Positions 22,370 to 36,289 of a stretch of 64,000 bases of DNA are shown one piece after another (within the stretch, counting starts at the first letter, position 1; each line of letters opens with the position of its first letter). The notes below the pieces were generated by a model that worked only from the letters and a program-made list of their open reading frames with translations, made no database searches and had not been told where the DNA came from. Source of the DNA: Ptiloglossa arizonensis (taxonomy: Eukaryota; Arthropoda; Insecta; Hymenoptera; Colletidae); NCBI RefSeq assembly GCF_051014685.1, contig NW_027478400.1, positions 1,488,001 through 1,552,000 on the forward strand. Reading direction: 5' to 3'. Made by a program: the position numbers and the translations under genes.

Positions 22370-25300
22370 GGAATTTTCTCGAGTTCGTCAATCCGTTCGC
22401 GAGATATGGGAGTTTCAAGTTAAGGAATGGTTGAGAAACCATCAAAATTTTCGCAAGTTCTGATACTTCTGAAACCAATAGACTACAAAGGCCTAGGTAG
22501 AAAAACACACATATCTTTGTAATCGGGGCGAGTTTCTTACTTTCAGATGCAACAGGAATTTCTCGAGTTCGTCAATCCGTTCCCGAGAAATGGGAGTTTG
22601 AAGTTAAGGAATGCTTGAAAAACTATCAAATTTTCGCAAGTCAGATACCGAAACCATAGCTATAAAGGCCTAGGGGAAAAAATACACATACCTTTTGTAA
22701 TCGGGCGAGTTTCCACTTTCCAGATGCAACAGTAATTTCTCTGAGTTCGTCAATCCGTTCACGAGATATGGGAGTTTGAAGTTAAGGAATGGTTGAGAGA
22801 AACCATCAAGATTTCGCAATTCTGAAGCTAGAGAAACGAATAACTGGAATGGCCTAGGGGAAAAGTACACACATCATTGTAATTGGGCGAGTTTCTACTT
22901 TCAGATGCAACAGGGATTTTCTCGAGGGTCGTCAATCCGTTCGCGAGATATGGGAGTTTCAAGTTAAGGAATGGTTGAAGAACCATCCAAAATTTTCGCA
23001 AGTCTGATACTCGAAACCAATAACTACAAAGGCCTAGGTGAAAAACACACATATCTTTGTAATCGGGCGAGTTTCTACTTTCAGATGCAAACAGGAATTC
23101 TTCTCGAGTTCGTCTATCCGTTCGCGAGAAATGGGAGTTTGAAGTTAAGGAATGCTTGAAAAACTATCAAAATTTCGCAAGTCAGATACCCGAAACCAAT
23201 AGCTATAGAAAGGCCTAGGGAAAAAATACACATACCATTGTAATCGGCGAGTTTCCACTTTCAGATGCAACAGTAATTTTCTCGAGTTCGTCAATCCGTT
23301 CACGAGATATGGGAGTTTGAAGTTAAGGAATTGGTTGAGAGAAACATCAAGATTTTCGCATTCTGAAGCTAGAAAGCGAATAACTGGAATGGGCCTAGGG
23401 GAAAAGTAACACACGTCATTGTAATTGGGCGAGGTTTCTACTTTCAGATGCAACAGGAATTTCTCGAGATCGTCATTCCGTTCTCGAGATATGGGAGTTT
23501 GAAGTTAAGGAATGCTTGAGAAACCATCAAATCTTCTTCGCTGGTCTGATACTCGAAACAATAACTGGAATGACCTAGTGAAAAGTACACACAGCATTTG
23601 TAATCGGGCGAGTTTGTACTTCAGATACAACAGGAATTTCACGAATTCGTCAATCCGTTCGCGAGATATGGTGTTTGAAGTTAAGGAATGGTTGAGAAAC
23701 CATCAAATTTCGCTGTCTGATACTCGAAACCAATAACTGGAATGGCCCTAGGGGAAAAGTACACACACCATTGTAATCGGGCGAGTTTCTACTTTCAGAT
23801 GCAACAGAAATTTCTCGGAGTTCGTCAATCCGTTCGCGAGATATGGGAGTTTGAAGTTAAGGGAATGCTTGAGAAACCATCAAAATTTTCGGAAGTCTAA
23901 TACTCGAAACATAACTACAAAGTCCTAGGGAAAAATACACAGCACATTGTAATCGGGGCGAGTTTCTACTTTTCACATGCAACAGGACTTTCTCCAGTTC
24001 GGCAATCGTTCGCGAGAAGATGGGAGTTTGAAGTTAAGGAATGGTTGAGAAACATCAAAATTCTCACTGTTCTGATACTCGAAACCAACAACAGGAATGG
24101 CCTAGGGGAAAAGTACACACATCCATTGTAATCGGGGCGAGTTTCCACTTTCAGATGCAACAGAAATTTCTCGAGTTCATCAATCCGTTCGCGAGATATG
24201 GGAGTTTGAAATTAAGGAATGCTTGAGAAACCATCAAATTCTCGCTGGTCTGATACTCGAAACCAACAACAGGAATGGCCTAGGGGAAAAGTACACACAC
24301 CATTGTAATCGGGCGAGTTTTCCACTTTCAGATGCAACGAGAAAGTTTCTCGAGTTCGTCAATCCGTTCGCGAGATTATAGGAGGTTTGAATTTAAGGAA
24401 GGTTGAGAAATCATCAAAATTTTCACTGGTCTGATACTCGAAACCAATAACCCGGAATGGGCCTAGGGGAAAAGTACACACAACCATTGTAATCGGGGCG
24501 AGTTTCTACTTTCAGATGCAACAGGAATTTCTCGAGTTTATCAATCCGTTCGCGAGATATGGGAGGTTGAAATTAAGGAATGGTTGAGGAACCATCAAAA
24601 TTTCGCAAATCTGACTACTTGAAACCAATAACTCCTATGGCCTAGGGCAAAGATGCACATACCGTTGTAGATCAGGTGCGAGTACTGCTTTCAGATGCAA
24701 TAGGAAATTCTCGAGTTCGTCAATCCGTTCGCGAGATATGGGAGTTTGAAGATACGTAATGGTTGAGAAACCCATCAAAATTTTCGCAAGTCTGATACTC
24801 GAAACCAATAACTACAATGGCCCAGGGAAAAACACACATACCGGTTGTAATTGGAAGAGTTTCTACTTTCGGATGCAACAGGAATTTCTCGAGTTCGTCA
24901 ATCCGTTCGGCGAGATATGGGAGTTTGAAGTTAAGGAATGCTTGAGAAACCATCAAAATTTCGAAGTCTAATACTCGAAACAATAACCTACAAAGGCCTA
25001 GGGGAAAATATACTCATACCGTTGTAATCGGCGAGTTTCTACTTTCACATGCAACAGAATTTCTCGAGTTCGTCAATCCGTTCGCGAGATATGGGTGTTT
25101 GAAGTTAAGAACTGGTGAGAAACCATCAAAATTTTTCGCTTGGTCTGATACTCGAAACCAATAACTGGAATGGCCTAGGGGAAAAGTACACACACCATTG
25201 TAATCGGGCGAGTTTCTACTTTCAGAATGCAACAGAAATTTCTCGAGTTCGTCAATTCCGTTCGCGAGATATGGGTGTTTGAAGTTAAGGATATGGTGTG

Positions 25301-27830
25301 AGAAACATCAAATTTCGCTGGTCTGATACTCGAAACCAATAACTGAATGCCTAGGGGAAAAGTACACACACCATTGTAATCGGGCGAGTTTCGTACTTTC
25401 AGATGCAACAGAATTTCTCGAGTTCGTCAAGTGCCGTTCGCGAGATATGGGAGTTTGAAGTTAAGAATGCTTGAGAAACCATCAAAATTTTCGAAAGATC
25501 TGAGATACTCGAAACCAACAACTACATAAGGCCTAGGGAAAAATACACATACGTTTGTATCGGGCGAAGTTTCTACTTTCACATGCAACAGGAATTTCTC
25601 GAGTTCGTCATCCGTTCGCGAGATATGGGGAGTTTGAAGTTAAGGAATGCTTGAGAAACCATCAAATTTTCGAAAGGTCTAATACTCGAAACCAATAACT
25701 ACAAAGGCCTAGGGGAAAAAGTACACACACCATTGTAATCGGGCGAGTTTCTACTTCTTCACATGCAACAGGAATTTCTCTCCAGTTCGCAATCCGTTCG
25801 CGAGATATGGGAGTTCGAAGTTTAAGGAATTGGCTTGAGAAACCATCAAAATTCTACTGTTCGTGATGACGTCGAAACCAACAACAGGAATGGCCTAGGG
25901 GAAAAGTACACAGACCATTGTAATAGGGCGAGTTTCCACTTTCAGATGCAACAGAAATTTCTCGAGTTCGTCAATTCCGTTCGCGAGATATGGAGTTTTG
26001 AATTTAAGGAAATGGTTTGAGAAACATCAAATTTTCGCTGGTCTGATATTCGAAACCAATAAACTGGAATTGCCTAGGGGAAAAGTACACACAGCATTGT
26101 AATCGGGCGAGGTTGTACTTTCAGATACAACAGGAATTCCCTCGAATTCGTCAATTCCGTTCGCGATATATGGGTGTTTGAAGTTAAGAAATGGTTGAGG
26201 AACCATCAAAATTTTCGCAAGTCTGATACTTGAAACACAATAACTCCTATGGCCTAGGGCAAAGATGCAGCATACCGTTGTAATCGGGCGAGTTTCTGCT
26301 TTCATATGCAATAGGAAATTCTCGAGTTCGTCAATCCGTTCGCGAGATTTGAAGTGTGAAGTTACGGAATGGTTGAGAAACCATCAACATTTTCGAAAGC
26401 CTGATACACGAAACCTAATAACTGGAATGGTCTAGGGAAAGGTACACACACCATTGTAATCGGCGAGTTTCTACTTTCAGATGCAACAGGAATTTCTCGA
26501 GTTCGTCAACCGTTCGCGAGACATGGGAGTTTGAAGATACGAATGGTTGAGAAACCATCAAAAGTTTCGCAAGTCTGATACTCGAACCAATAACTACAAT
26601 GGCCCAGGGGAAAAACACACATACCGTTGTAATTGGAAGAGTTTCTACTTTCGGATGCAACAGGAATTTCTCGAGTTCGTCAATCCGTTCGCGAGATATG
26701 GGAGTTTGAAGTTAAGGAATGCTTGAGAAACCCATCAAAATTTTCGAAGTCTAATACTCGAAACCAATAAATACAAAGGCCTAGGGGAAAAATACACATA
26801 CAGTTGTAATCGGGCGAGTTAATACTTTCACATGCAACAGGAAGTTTCTCGAGTTCACGCAATCCGTTCGCGAGATATGGGAGTTGAAGTTAAGGAATGG
26901 TTGTGTAACCATCAAAATTTTCGCTGGTCTGATACTCGAACCAATAACTACAAAGGCCTAGGTGAAAAATACACATATCGTTGTAATCGAGCGAGTTTCT
27001 ACTTTTCACATGCAACAGGAAATTTCTCGAGTTCGTCAATCCGTTCGCGAGATATGGAAGTGTGAAGTTAAGGAATGGTTGAGAAACCATCAAAATTTTC
27101 GCAAGTCTGATACTCGAAACCAATAACTGGAATGGCCTAGGGGAAAAAATACACACACCATTGTAATCGGGCGAGTTTCCCACTTTCAGATGCAACAGGA
27201 ATTTCTCGAGTTCGTCCAATGCCGTTCGCGAGATATCGGAGTTTTGGAGCTAAGAGATGGTGTGAGGAACCATCCAAATATTCGCTGGTCTGATACTCGA
27301 AACCAATAACTGGAATGGCCTTGGGGAAACGTACACATACCATTGTAATCGGACGAGTGTCTACTTTCGGATGTCAACAGGAATTTCTCGAGTTCATCAA
27401 TCCGTTCGTGAGATATGGAGTTTGAAGTTAAGGAATGGTTGAGAAACCATCAAAATTTTCGCAAGTCTGATACTCGAAACCAATAACTGGAATGGCCTTG
27501 GGAAACGTACACATACCATTGTAATCGGGCGAGTTCTACTTTCAGATGCAACAGGAATTTCTCGAGTTCGTCAATCGTTTGCGAGTAATGGGAGTTTGAT
27601 ATTAAGGAATGGTTGAGAAACGATCAAAATTTCGCAAGTCTGATATTCGATAACAATAACAGGAGATGCCTAGGGGAAAAGTACACACTGCATTGTAATC
27701 GGACTAGTTTGTACTTTCAGATACAACAGGAATTTCTCGAGTTCGTCAATCCGTTCGCGATATATGGGAGTTTGAAGTTAAGAAATGGTTGAGGAACCAT
27801 CAAAATTTTCGCAAGTTGATAATCTTAACC
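22370..27830 (+). repeat. Indel-rich segment of the satellite array
   Basis: About 31 monomers in which one-base insertions and deletions occur several times per monomer (for example CGGGGCGAG, TTTCTTACTTTCAG, GAATTTTCTC and loss of one A from AAAATTTT). Base substitutions are no more frequent than next door. The change is abrupt at both ends: monomers before about 22370 and after about 27830 are almost always exactly 177 bp. This looks like uncorrected long-read consensus rather than biological decay. Confidence 0.75.
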
Positions 27831-27849
27831 AATAACTACAAAGGCCTAG

Positions 27850-29095
27850 GGGAAAAGTACACACACCGTTGTAATCGGGCGTGTTTCTACTTTCAGAAGC
27901 AACAGGAATTTCTCGAGTTCGTCAACCTGTTCGCGAGATATGGGAGTTTGAATTTAAGGAATGGTTGAGCAACCATCAAAATTTTCGCAAGTCTGATACT
28001 CGAAACCAATAACTGGAATGACCTAGGGGAAAAGTACACACACCATTGTAATCGGGCGATTTTCTGCTTCCAGGTGCAACAGGGATTTCTCGAGTTCGTC
28101 AATCCGTTCGCGAGGCATGGAAGTTTGAATTTAAGGAATGGCTGAGGAACTATCAAAATTTTCGCAAGTCGGATACTCGAAACCAATAACTACATAGGCC
28201 TAGGTGAAAAACACACATATCTTTGTAATCGGGCGAGTTTCTACTTTCAGATGCAACAGGAATTTCTCGAGTTCGTCAATCCGTTTGCGAGAAATGGGAG
28301 TTTGAAGTTAAGGAATGGTTGAGAACCCATCAAAATTTTCGCAATTCTGATGCTAGAAACGAATAACTACTATGGCCTAGGGCAAAAATGCACATACCGT
28401 TGTAATCGGGCGAGTTTCTGCTTTCAGACGCAACAGGAATATCTCGAGTTCGTCAATCCGTTCGCGAGATATGGGAGTTTGAAGTTATTGAATGGTTGAG
28501 TTACCATCACAATTTTCGGAAGTCTGATACTCGAAACCAATAACTACTATGGCCTAGGGCAAAAATACACATATCTTTGTAATCGGGCGAGTTTCTACTT
28601 TCAGAAGCAACAGGAATTACTCGAGTTCGTCAATCCGTTCGCGAGATATGGGAGTTTGAAGTTAAGGAATGGTTGAGAAACCATCAAAATTTTCGCAAGT
28701 CTGATAATCGAAACCAATAACTACAAAGGCCTAGGGGAAAAGTGCACACACCGTTGTAATCGGGCGTGTTTCTACTTTCAGATGCAACAGGAATTTCTCG
28801 AGTTCGTCAACCCGTTCGCGAGATATGGGTGTTTGAATTTACGGAATGGTTGAGCAACCATCAAAATTTTCGCAAGTCTGATACTCGAAACCAATAACTG
28901 GAATGACCTAGGGGAAAAGTACACACACCATTGTAATCGGGCGATTTTCTGCTTCCAGGTGCAACAGGGATTTCTCGAGTTCGTCAATCCGTTCGCGAGG
29001 CATGGAAGTTTGAATTTAAGGAATGGTTGAGGAACTATCAAAATTTTCGCAAGACTGATACTCGAAACCATTAACTACAAAGGCCTAGGGGAAAA
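27850..29095 (+). repeat. 885-bp (5-monomer) duplication
   Basis: 27850-28210 recurs at 28735-29095 at an offset of 885 bp. Shared marks include GGGCGTGTTTCTACTTTC, GGCGATTTTCTGCTTCCAGG and GCGAGGCATGGAAGTTTG. Confidence 0.75.
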
Positions 29096-30844
29096 ACACA
29101 CATATCTTTGTAATCGGGCGAGTTTCTGCTTTCAGATGCAACAGGAATTTCTTGAGTTCGTCAATCCGTTCGCGAGATATGGGAGTTTGAAGTTAAGGAA
29201 TGGTTGAGAAGCCCTCAAAATTTTCGCACGACTGATACTCGAAACCATTAACTACAAAGGCCTAGGGGAAAAAACACACATATCTTCGTAATCGGGCGAG
29301 TTTCTGCTTTCAGATGCAACAGGAATTTCTCGAGTTCGTCAATCCGTTCGCGAGATATGGGAGTTTGAAGTTAAGGAATGCTTGAGAAACCATCAAAATT
29401 TTCGCAAGTCTGATACACGAAACCAATAACTACAAAGGCCTAGGGGAAAAATGCATACACCTTTGTAATCGGGCGAGTTTCCACTTTCAGATGCAACAGG
29501 AATTTCTCGAGTTCGTCAATCCGTTGGTGAGATATGGGAGTTTGAAGTTAAGGAATGGTTGAGAAACCCTCAAAATTTTCGCAAGTCTGATACACGAAAC
29601 CAATAACTACAAAGGCCTAGGGGTAAAACACACATATCTTTGTAATCGGGCGAGTTTCTGCTTTCAGATGCAACAGGAATTTCTCGAGTTCGTCAATCCG
29701 TTCTCGAGATATGGGAGTTTGAAGTTAAGGAATGCTTGAGAAAACATCCAAATTTTCGCAAGTCTGATACTCGAAACCAATAACTACAAAGGTCTAGGGC
29801 AAAAATGCACATACCGTTGTAATCGGGCGAGTTTCTACTTTCAGATGCAACAGGAATTTCACGTGTTCGTCAATCCGTTCGCGAGATATGGGAGTTTGAT
29901 GTTAAGGAATGGTTGAGAAACCATCAAAATTTTCGCTGGTCTGATACTCGAAACCAACAACAGGAATGGCCTAGGGGAAAAGTACACACACCATTGTAAT
30001 CGGGCGAGTTTCTACTTTCAGATGCAACAGGAATTTCTCGAGTTCGTCAATCCGTTCGCGAGATATGGGAGTTTGAAGTTAAGGAATGGTTGAGAAACCA
30101 TCGAAATTTTCGCAAGTCCGATACTAGAAACCAATAACTACCATGGCCTAGGGCAAAAAGGCACATACCGTTGTAATCGGGCGAGTTTCTTCTTTCAGAT
30201 ACAACAGGAATTTCTCGAGTTCGTCAATCCGTTCGCGAGATATGGGAGTGTGAATTTAAGGAATGGTTGAGAAACCATCAAAATTATCGCAAGTCTGATA
30301 CTCCAAACCAATAACTGGATTGGCCTAGGGGAAAAGTACACATACCATTGTAATCGGGCGAGTTTCTACTTTCAGATGCAACAGGAATTTCTCGAGTTCG
30401 TCAATCCGTTCGCGAGAAATGGGAGTTTGAAGTTAAGGAATGGTTGAGAAACCATCAAAATTTTCGCAAGTCTGATACTCGAAACCTATAACTACAATGG
30501 CCTAGGGGAAAAATACACATACCGTTGTAATCGGGCGAGTTTCTACTTTCAGATGCAACAGGAATTTCTCGAGTTCGTCAATCCGTTCGCGAGATATGGC
30601 AGTTTGAAGATAAGGAATGGTTGAGAAACCATCAAAATTTTCGCTGGTCTGATACTCGAAACCAATAACTTGAATGGCCTAGGGGAAAAATGCACATACC
30701 GTTGTAATCGGGCGAGTTTCTACTTTCAGATGCAACAGGAATTTCTCGAGTTCGTCAATCCGTTCGCGAGATATGGGAGTGTGAAGTTAAGGAATGGTTG
30801 AGAAACCATCAAAATTATCGCAAGTCTGATACTCGAAACCAATA

Positions 30845-33800
30845 ACTGGAATGGCCTAGGGGAAAAGTACACATACCATTGTAATCGGGCGAGTTTCTAC
30901 TTTCAGATGCAACAGGAATTTCTCGAGTTCGTCAATCCGTTCGCGAGAAATGGGAGTTTGAAGTTAAGGAATGGTTGAGAAACCATCAAAATTTTCGCAA
31001 GTCTGATACTCGAAACCTATAACTACAATGGCCTAGGGGAAAAATACACATACCGTTGTAATCGGGCGAGTTTCTTCTTTCAGATGCAACAGGAATTTCT
31101 CGAGTTCGTCAATCCGTTCGCGAGATATGGCAGTTTGAAGATAAGGAATGGTTGAGAAACCATCAAAATTTTCGCTGGTCTGATACTCGAAACCAATAAC
31201 TTGAATGGCCTAGGGGAAAAATGCACATACCGTTGCAATCGGGCGAGTTTCTGGTTTCAGATGCAACAGGAATTTCTCGAGTTCGTCAATCCGTTCGCGA
31301 GATATGGGAGTTTGAAGTTAAGGAATGGTTGAGAAACCATCAAAATTTTCGCTGGTCTGATACTCGAAACCAATAACTGGAGTGGCCTAGGGGAAAAGTA
31401 CACACACCATTGTAATCGGGCGAGTTTCTACTTTCAGATGCAACTGGAATTTCTCGAGTTCGTCAATCCGTTCGCGAAATATCGGAGTTTGGAGTTAAGA
31501 GATGGTTGAGAAACGATCAAAATTTTCGCAAGTCTGATATTCGATAACAATAACTGGAGTGGCCTAGGGGAAAAGTACACTCAGCATTGTAATCGGGCTA
31601 GTTTGTACTTTCAGATACAACAGGAATTTCTCGAATTCGTCAATCCGTTCGCGATATATGGGAGTTTGAAGTTAAGAAATGGTTGAGGAACCATCAAAAT
31701 ATTCGCTGGTCTGATACTCGAAACCAATAACAGGAATGGCCTTGGGGAAACCTACACATACCATTGTAATCGGGCGAGTTTCTACTTTCAGATACAACAG
31801 GAATTTCTCGAATTCGTCAATCCGTTCGCGAGATATGGGAGTTTGATTTTAAGGAATGGTTGAGAAACCATCAAAATTTTCGCTGGTCTTATACTCGAAA
31901 CCAATAACTGGAATGGCCTAGGGGAAAAGTACACATACCATTGTAATCGGGCGAGTTTCTACTTTCAGATGCAACAGGAATTTCTCGAGTTCGTCAATCC
32001 GTTCGCGAGAAATGGGAGTTTGAAGTTAAGGAATGGTTGAGAAACCATCAAAATTTTCGCAAGTCTGATACTCGAAACCTATAACTACAATGGCCTAGGG
32101 GAAAAATACACATACCGTTGTAATCGGGCGAGTTTCTTCTTTCAGATGCAACAGGAATTTCTCGAGTTCGTCAATCCGTTCGCGAGATATGGCAGTTTGA
32201 AGATAAGGAATGGTTGAGAAACCATCAAAATTTTCGCTGGTCTGATACTCGAAACCAATAACTTGAATGGCCTAGGGGAAAAATGCACATACCGTTGCAA
32301 TCGGGCGAGTTTCTGGTTTCAGATGCAACAGGAATTTCTCGAGTTCGTCAATCCGTTCGCGAGATATGGGAGTTTGAAGTTAAGGAATGGTTGAGAAACC
32401 ATCAAAATTTTCGCTGGTCTGATACTCGAAACCAATAACTGGAGTGGCCTAGGGGAAAAGTACACACACCATTGTAATCGGGCGAGTTTCTACTTTCAGA
32501 TGCAACTGGAATTTCTCGAGTTCGTCAATCCGTTCGCGAAATATCGGAGTTGGGAGTTAAGAGATGGTTGAGAAACGATCAAAATTTTCGCAAGTCTGAT
32601 ATTCGATAACAATAACTGGAGTGGCCTAGGGGAAAAGTACACTCAGCATTGTAATCGGGCTAGTTTGTACTTTCAGATACAACAGGAATTTCTCGAATTC
32701 GTCAATCCGTTCGCGATATATGGGAGTTTGAAGTTAAGAAATGGTTGAGGAACCATCAAAATATTCGCTGGTCTGATACTCGAAACCAATAACAGGAATG
32801 GCCTTGGGGAAACCTACACATACCATTGTAATCGGGCGAGTTTCTACTTTCAGATACAACAGGAATTTCTCGAATTCGTCAATCCGTTCGCGAGATATGG
32901 GAGTTTGATTTTAAGGAATGGTTGAGAAACCATCAAAATTTTCGCTGGTCTTATACTCGAAACCAATAACTGGAATGGCCTAGGGGAAAAGTACACATAC
33001 CATTGTAATCGGGCGAGTTTCTACTTTCAGATGCAACAGGAATTTCTCGAGTTCGTCAATCCGTTCGCGAGAAATGGGAGTTTGAAGTTAAGGAATGGTT
33101 GAGAAACCATCAAAATTTTCGCAAGTCTGATACTCGAAACCTATAACTACAATGGCCTAGGGGAAAAATACACATACCGTTGTAATCGGGCGAGTTTCTT
33201 CTTTCAGATGCAACAGGAATTTCTCGAGTTCGTCAATCCGTTCGCGAGATATGGCAGTTTGAAGATAAGGAATGGTTGAGAAACCATCAAAATTTTCGCT
33301 GGTCTGATACTCGAAACCAATAACTTGAATGGCCTAGGGGAAAAATGCACATACCGTTGCAATCGGGCGAGTTTCTGGTTTCAGATGCAACAGGAATTTC
33401 TCGAGTTCGTCAATCCGTTCGCGAGATATGGGAGTTTGAAGTTAAGGAATGGTTGAGAAACCATCAAAATTTTCGCTGGTCTGATACTCGAAACCAATAA
33501 CTGGAGTGGCCTAGGGGAAAAGTACACACACCATTGTAATCGGGCGAGTTTCTACTTTCAGATGCAACTGGAATTTCTCGAGTTCGTCAATCCGTTCGCG
33601 AAATATCGGAGTTTGGAGTTAAGAGATGGTTGAGAAACGATCAAAATTTTCGCAAGTCTGATATTCGATAACAATAACTGGAGTGGCCTAGGGGAAAAGT
33701 ACACTCAGCATTGTAATCGGGCTAGTTTGTACTTTCAGATACAACAGGAATTTCTCGAATTCGTCAATCCGTTCGCGATATATGGGAGTTTGAAGTTAAG

Positions 33801-34030
33801 AAATGGTTGAGGAACCATCAAAATATTCGCTGGTCTGATACTCGAAACCAATAACAGGAATGGCCTTGGGGAAACCTACACATACCATTGTAATCGGGCG
33901 AGTTTCTACTTTCAGATACAACAGGAATTTCTCGAATTCGTCAATCCGTTCGCGAGATATGGGAGTTTGATTTTAAGGAATGGTTGAGAAACCATCAAAA
34001 TTTTCGCTGGTCTTATACTCGAAACCAATA
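30845..34030 (+). repeat. 1,062-bp (6-monomer) higher-order repeat, three copies
   Basis: The rare variant CTGGTTTCAG occurs at 31251, 32313 and 33375, exactly 1,062 bp apart, and the six monomers around it recur with almost no differences (for example GTTGGGAG against GTTTGGAG in one copy). A monomer containing CGAAATATCGGAG and one with CGATATATGGGAG mark each unit. Confidence 0.9.
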
Positions 34031-36289
34031 ACTACAAAGGCCTAGGGCAAAAATGCACATACCGTTGTAATCGGGCGAGTTTCTACTTTCAGATGCAACA
34101 GGAATTTCACGTGTTCGTCAATCCGTTCGCGAGATATGGGAGTTTGAAGTTAAGGAATGGTTGAGAAACCATCGAAATTTTCGCAAGTCTGATACTCGAA
34201 ACCAATAACTACTATGGCCTAGGGGAAAAGTACACATACCATTGTAATCGGGCGAGTTTCTACTTTCAGATGCAACAGGAATTTCTCGAGTTCGTCAATC
34301 CGTTCGCGAGAAATGGGAGTTTGAAGTTAAGGAATGGTTGAGAAACCATCAAAATTTTTGCAAGTCTGATACTCGAAACCAATAACTACAATGGGCTAGG
34401 GGAAAAATACACATACCGTTGTAATCGGGCGAGTTTCTACTTTCAGACGCAACAGGAATTTCACGTGTTCGTCAATCCGTTCGCGAGATATGGGAGTTTG
34501 AAGTTAAGGAATGGTTGAGAAACCATCAAAATTTTCGCTGGTCTGATACTCGAAACCAATAACTGGAATGGCCTCCGGGAAAAGTACACATACCATTGTA
34601 ATCGGGCGAGTTTCTACTTTCAGATGCAACAGGAATTTCTCGAGTTCGTCAATCCGTTCGCGAGAAATGGGAGTTTGAAGTTAAGGAATGGTTGAGAAAC
34701 CATCAAAATTTTTGCAAGTCTGATACTCGAAACCAATAACTACAATGGGCTAGGGGAAAAGTACACACACCATTGTAATCGGGCGAGTTTCTACTTTCAG
34801 TTGCAACAGGAATTTCTCGAGTTCGTCAATCCGTTCGCGAGATATGGGAGTTTTTATGTTAAGGAATGGTTGAGAAACCATCGAAATTTTCGCAAGTCTG
34901 ATACTAGAAACCAATAACTACCATGGCCTAGGGCAAAAATGCACATACCGTTGTAATCGGGCGAGTTTCTGCTTTCAGATGCAACAGGAATTTCTCGAGT
35001 TCGTCAATCCGTTCGCGAGATATGGGAGTGTGAAGTTAAGGAATGGTTGAGAAACCATCAAAATTATCTCAAGTCTGATACTCGAAACCAATAACTGGAA
35101 TGGCCTAGGGGAAAAGTACACATACCATTGTAATCGGGCGAGTTTCTACTTTCAGATGCAACAGGAATTTCTCGAGTTCGTCAATCCGTTCGCGAGAAAT
35201 GGGAGTTCGAAGTTAAGGAATGGTTGAGAAACCATCAAAGTTTTCGCAAGTCTGATACTCGAAACCTATAACTACAATGGCCTAGGGGAAAAATACGCAT
35301 ACCGTTGTAATCGGGCGAGTTTCTACTTTCAGATGGAACAGGAATTTCTCGAGTTCGTCAATCCGTTCGCGAGATATGGCAGTTTGAAGATAAGGAATGG
35401 TTGAGAAACCATCAAAATTTTCGCTGGTCTGATACACGAAACCAATAACTTGAATGGCCTAGGGGAAAAATGCACATACCGTTGCAATCGGGCGAGTTTC
35501 TGCTTTCAGATGCAACAGGAATTTCTCGAGTTCGTCAATCCGTTCGCGAGATATGGGAGTTTGAATTTAAGGAATGGTTGAGAAACCATCAAAATTTTCG
35601 CTGGTCTGATACTCGAAACCAACAACTGGAATGGCCTAGGGAAAAAGTACACACACCATTGTAATCGGGCTAGTTTCTACTTTCAGATGCAACAGGAATT
35701 TCTCGAGTTCGTCAATCCGTTCGCGAGATATGGGAGTTTGAAGTTAAGGAATGGTTGAGAAACCATCAAAATTTTCGCAAGTCTGATACTCGAAACCAAT
35801 AACTTGAATGGCCTAGGGGAAAAATGCACATACCGTTGTAATCTGGCGAGTTTCTACTTTCAGATGCAACAGGAATTTCTCGAGTTCGTCAATCCGTTCG
35901 CGAGATATGGGAGTGTGAAGTTAAGGAATGGTTGAGAAACCATCAAAATTATCGCAAGTCTGATACTCGAAACCAATAACTGGAATGGCCTAGGGGAAAA
36001 GTACACATACCATTGTAATCGGGCGAGTTTCTACTTTCAGATGCAACAGGAATTTCTCGAGTTCGTCAATCCGTTCGCGAGAAATGGGAGTTTGAAGTTA
36101 AGGAATGGTTGAGAAACCATCAAAATTTTCGCAAGTCTGATACTCGAAACCTATAACTACAATGGCCTAGGGGAAAAATACACATACCGTTGTAATCGGG
36201 CGAGTTTCTACTTTCAGATGCAACAGGAATTTCTCGAGTTCGTCAATCCGTTCGCGAGATATGGCAGTTTGAAGATAAGGAATGGTTGA

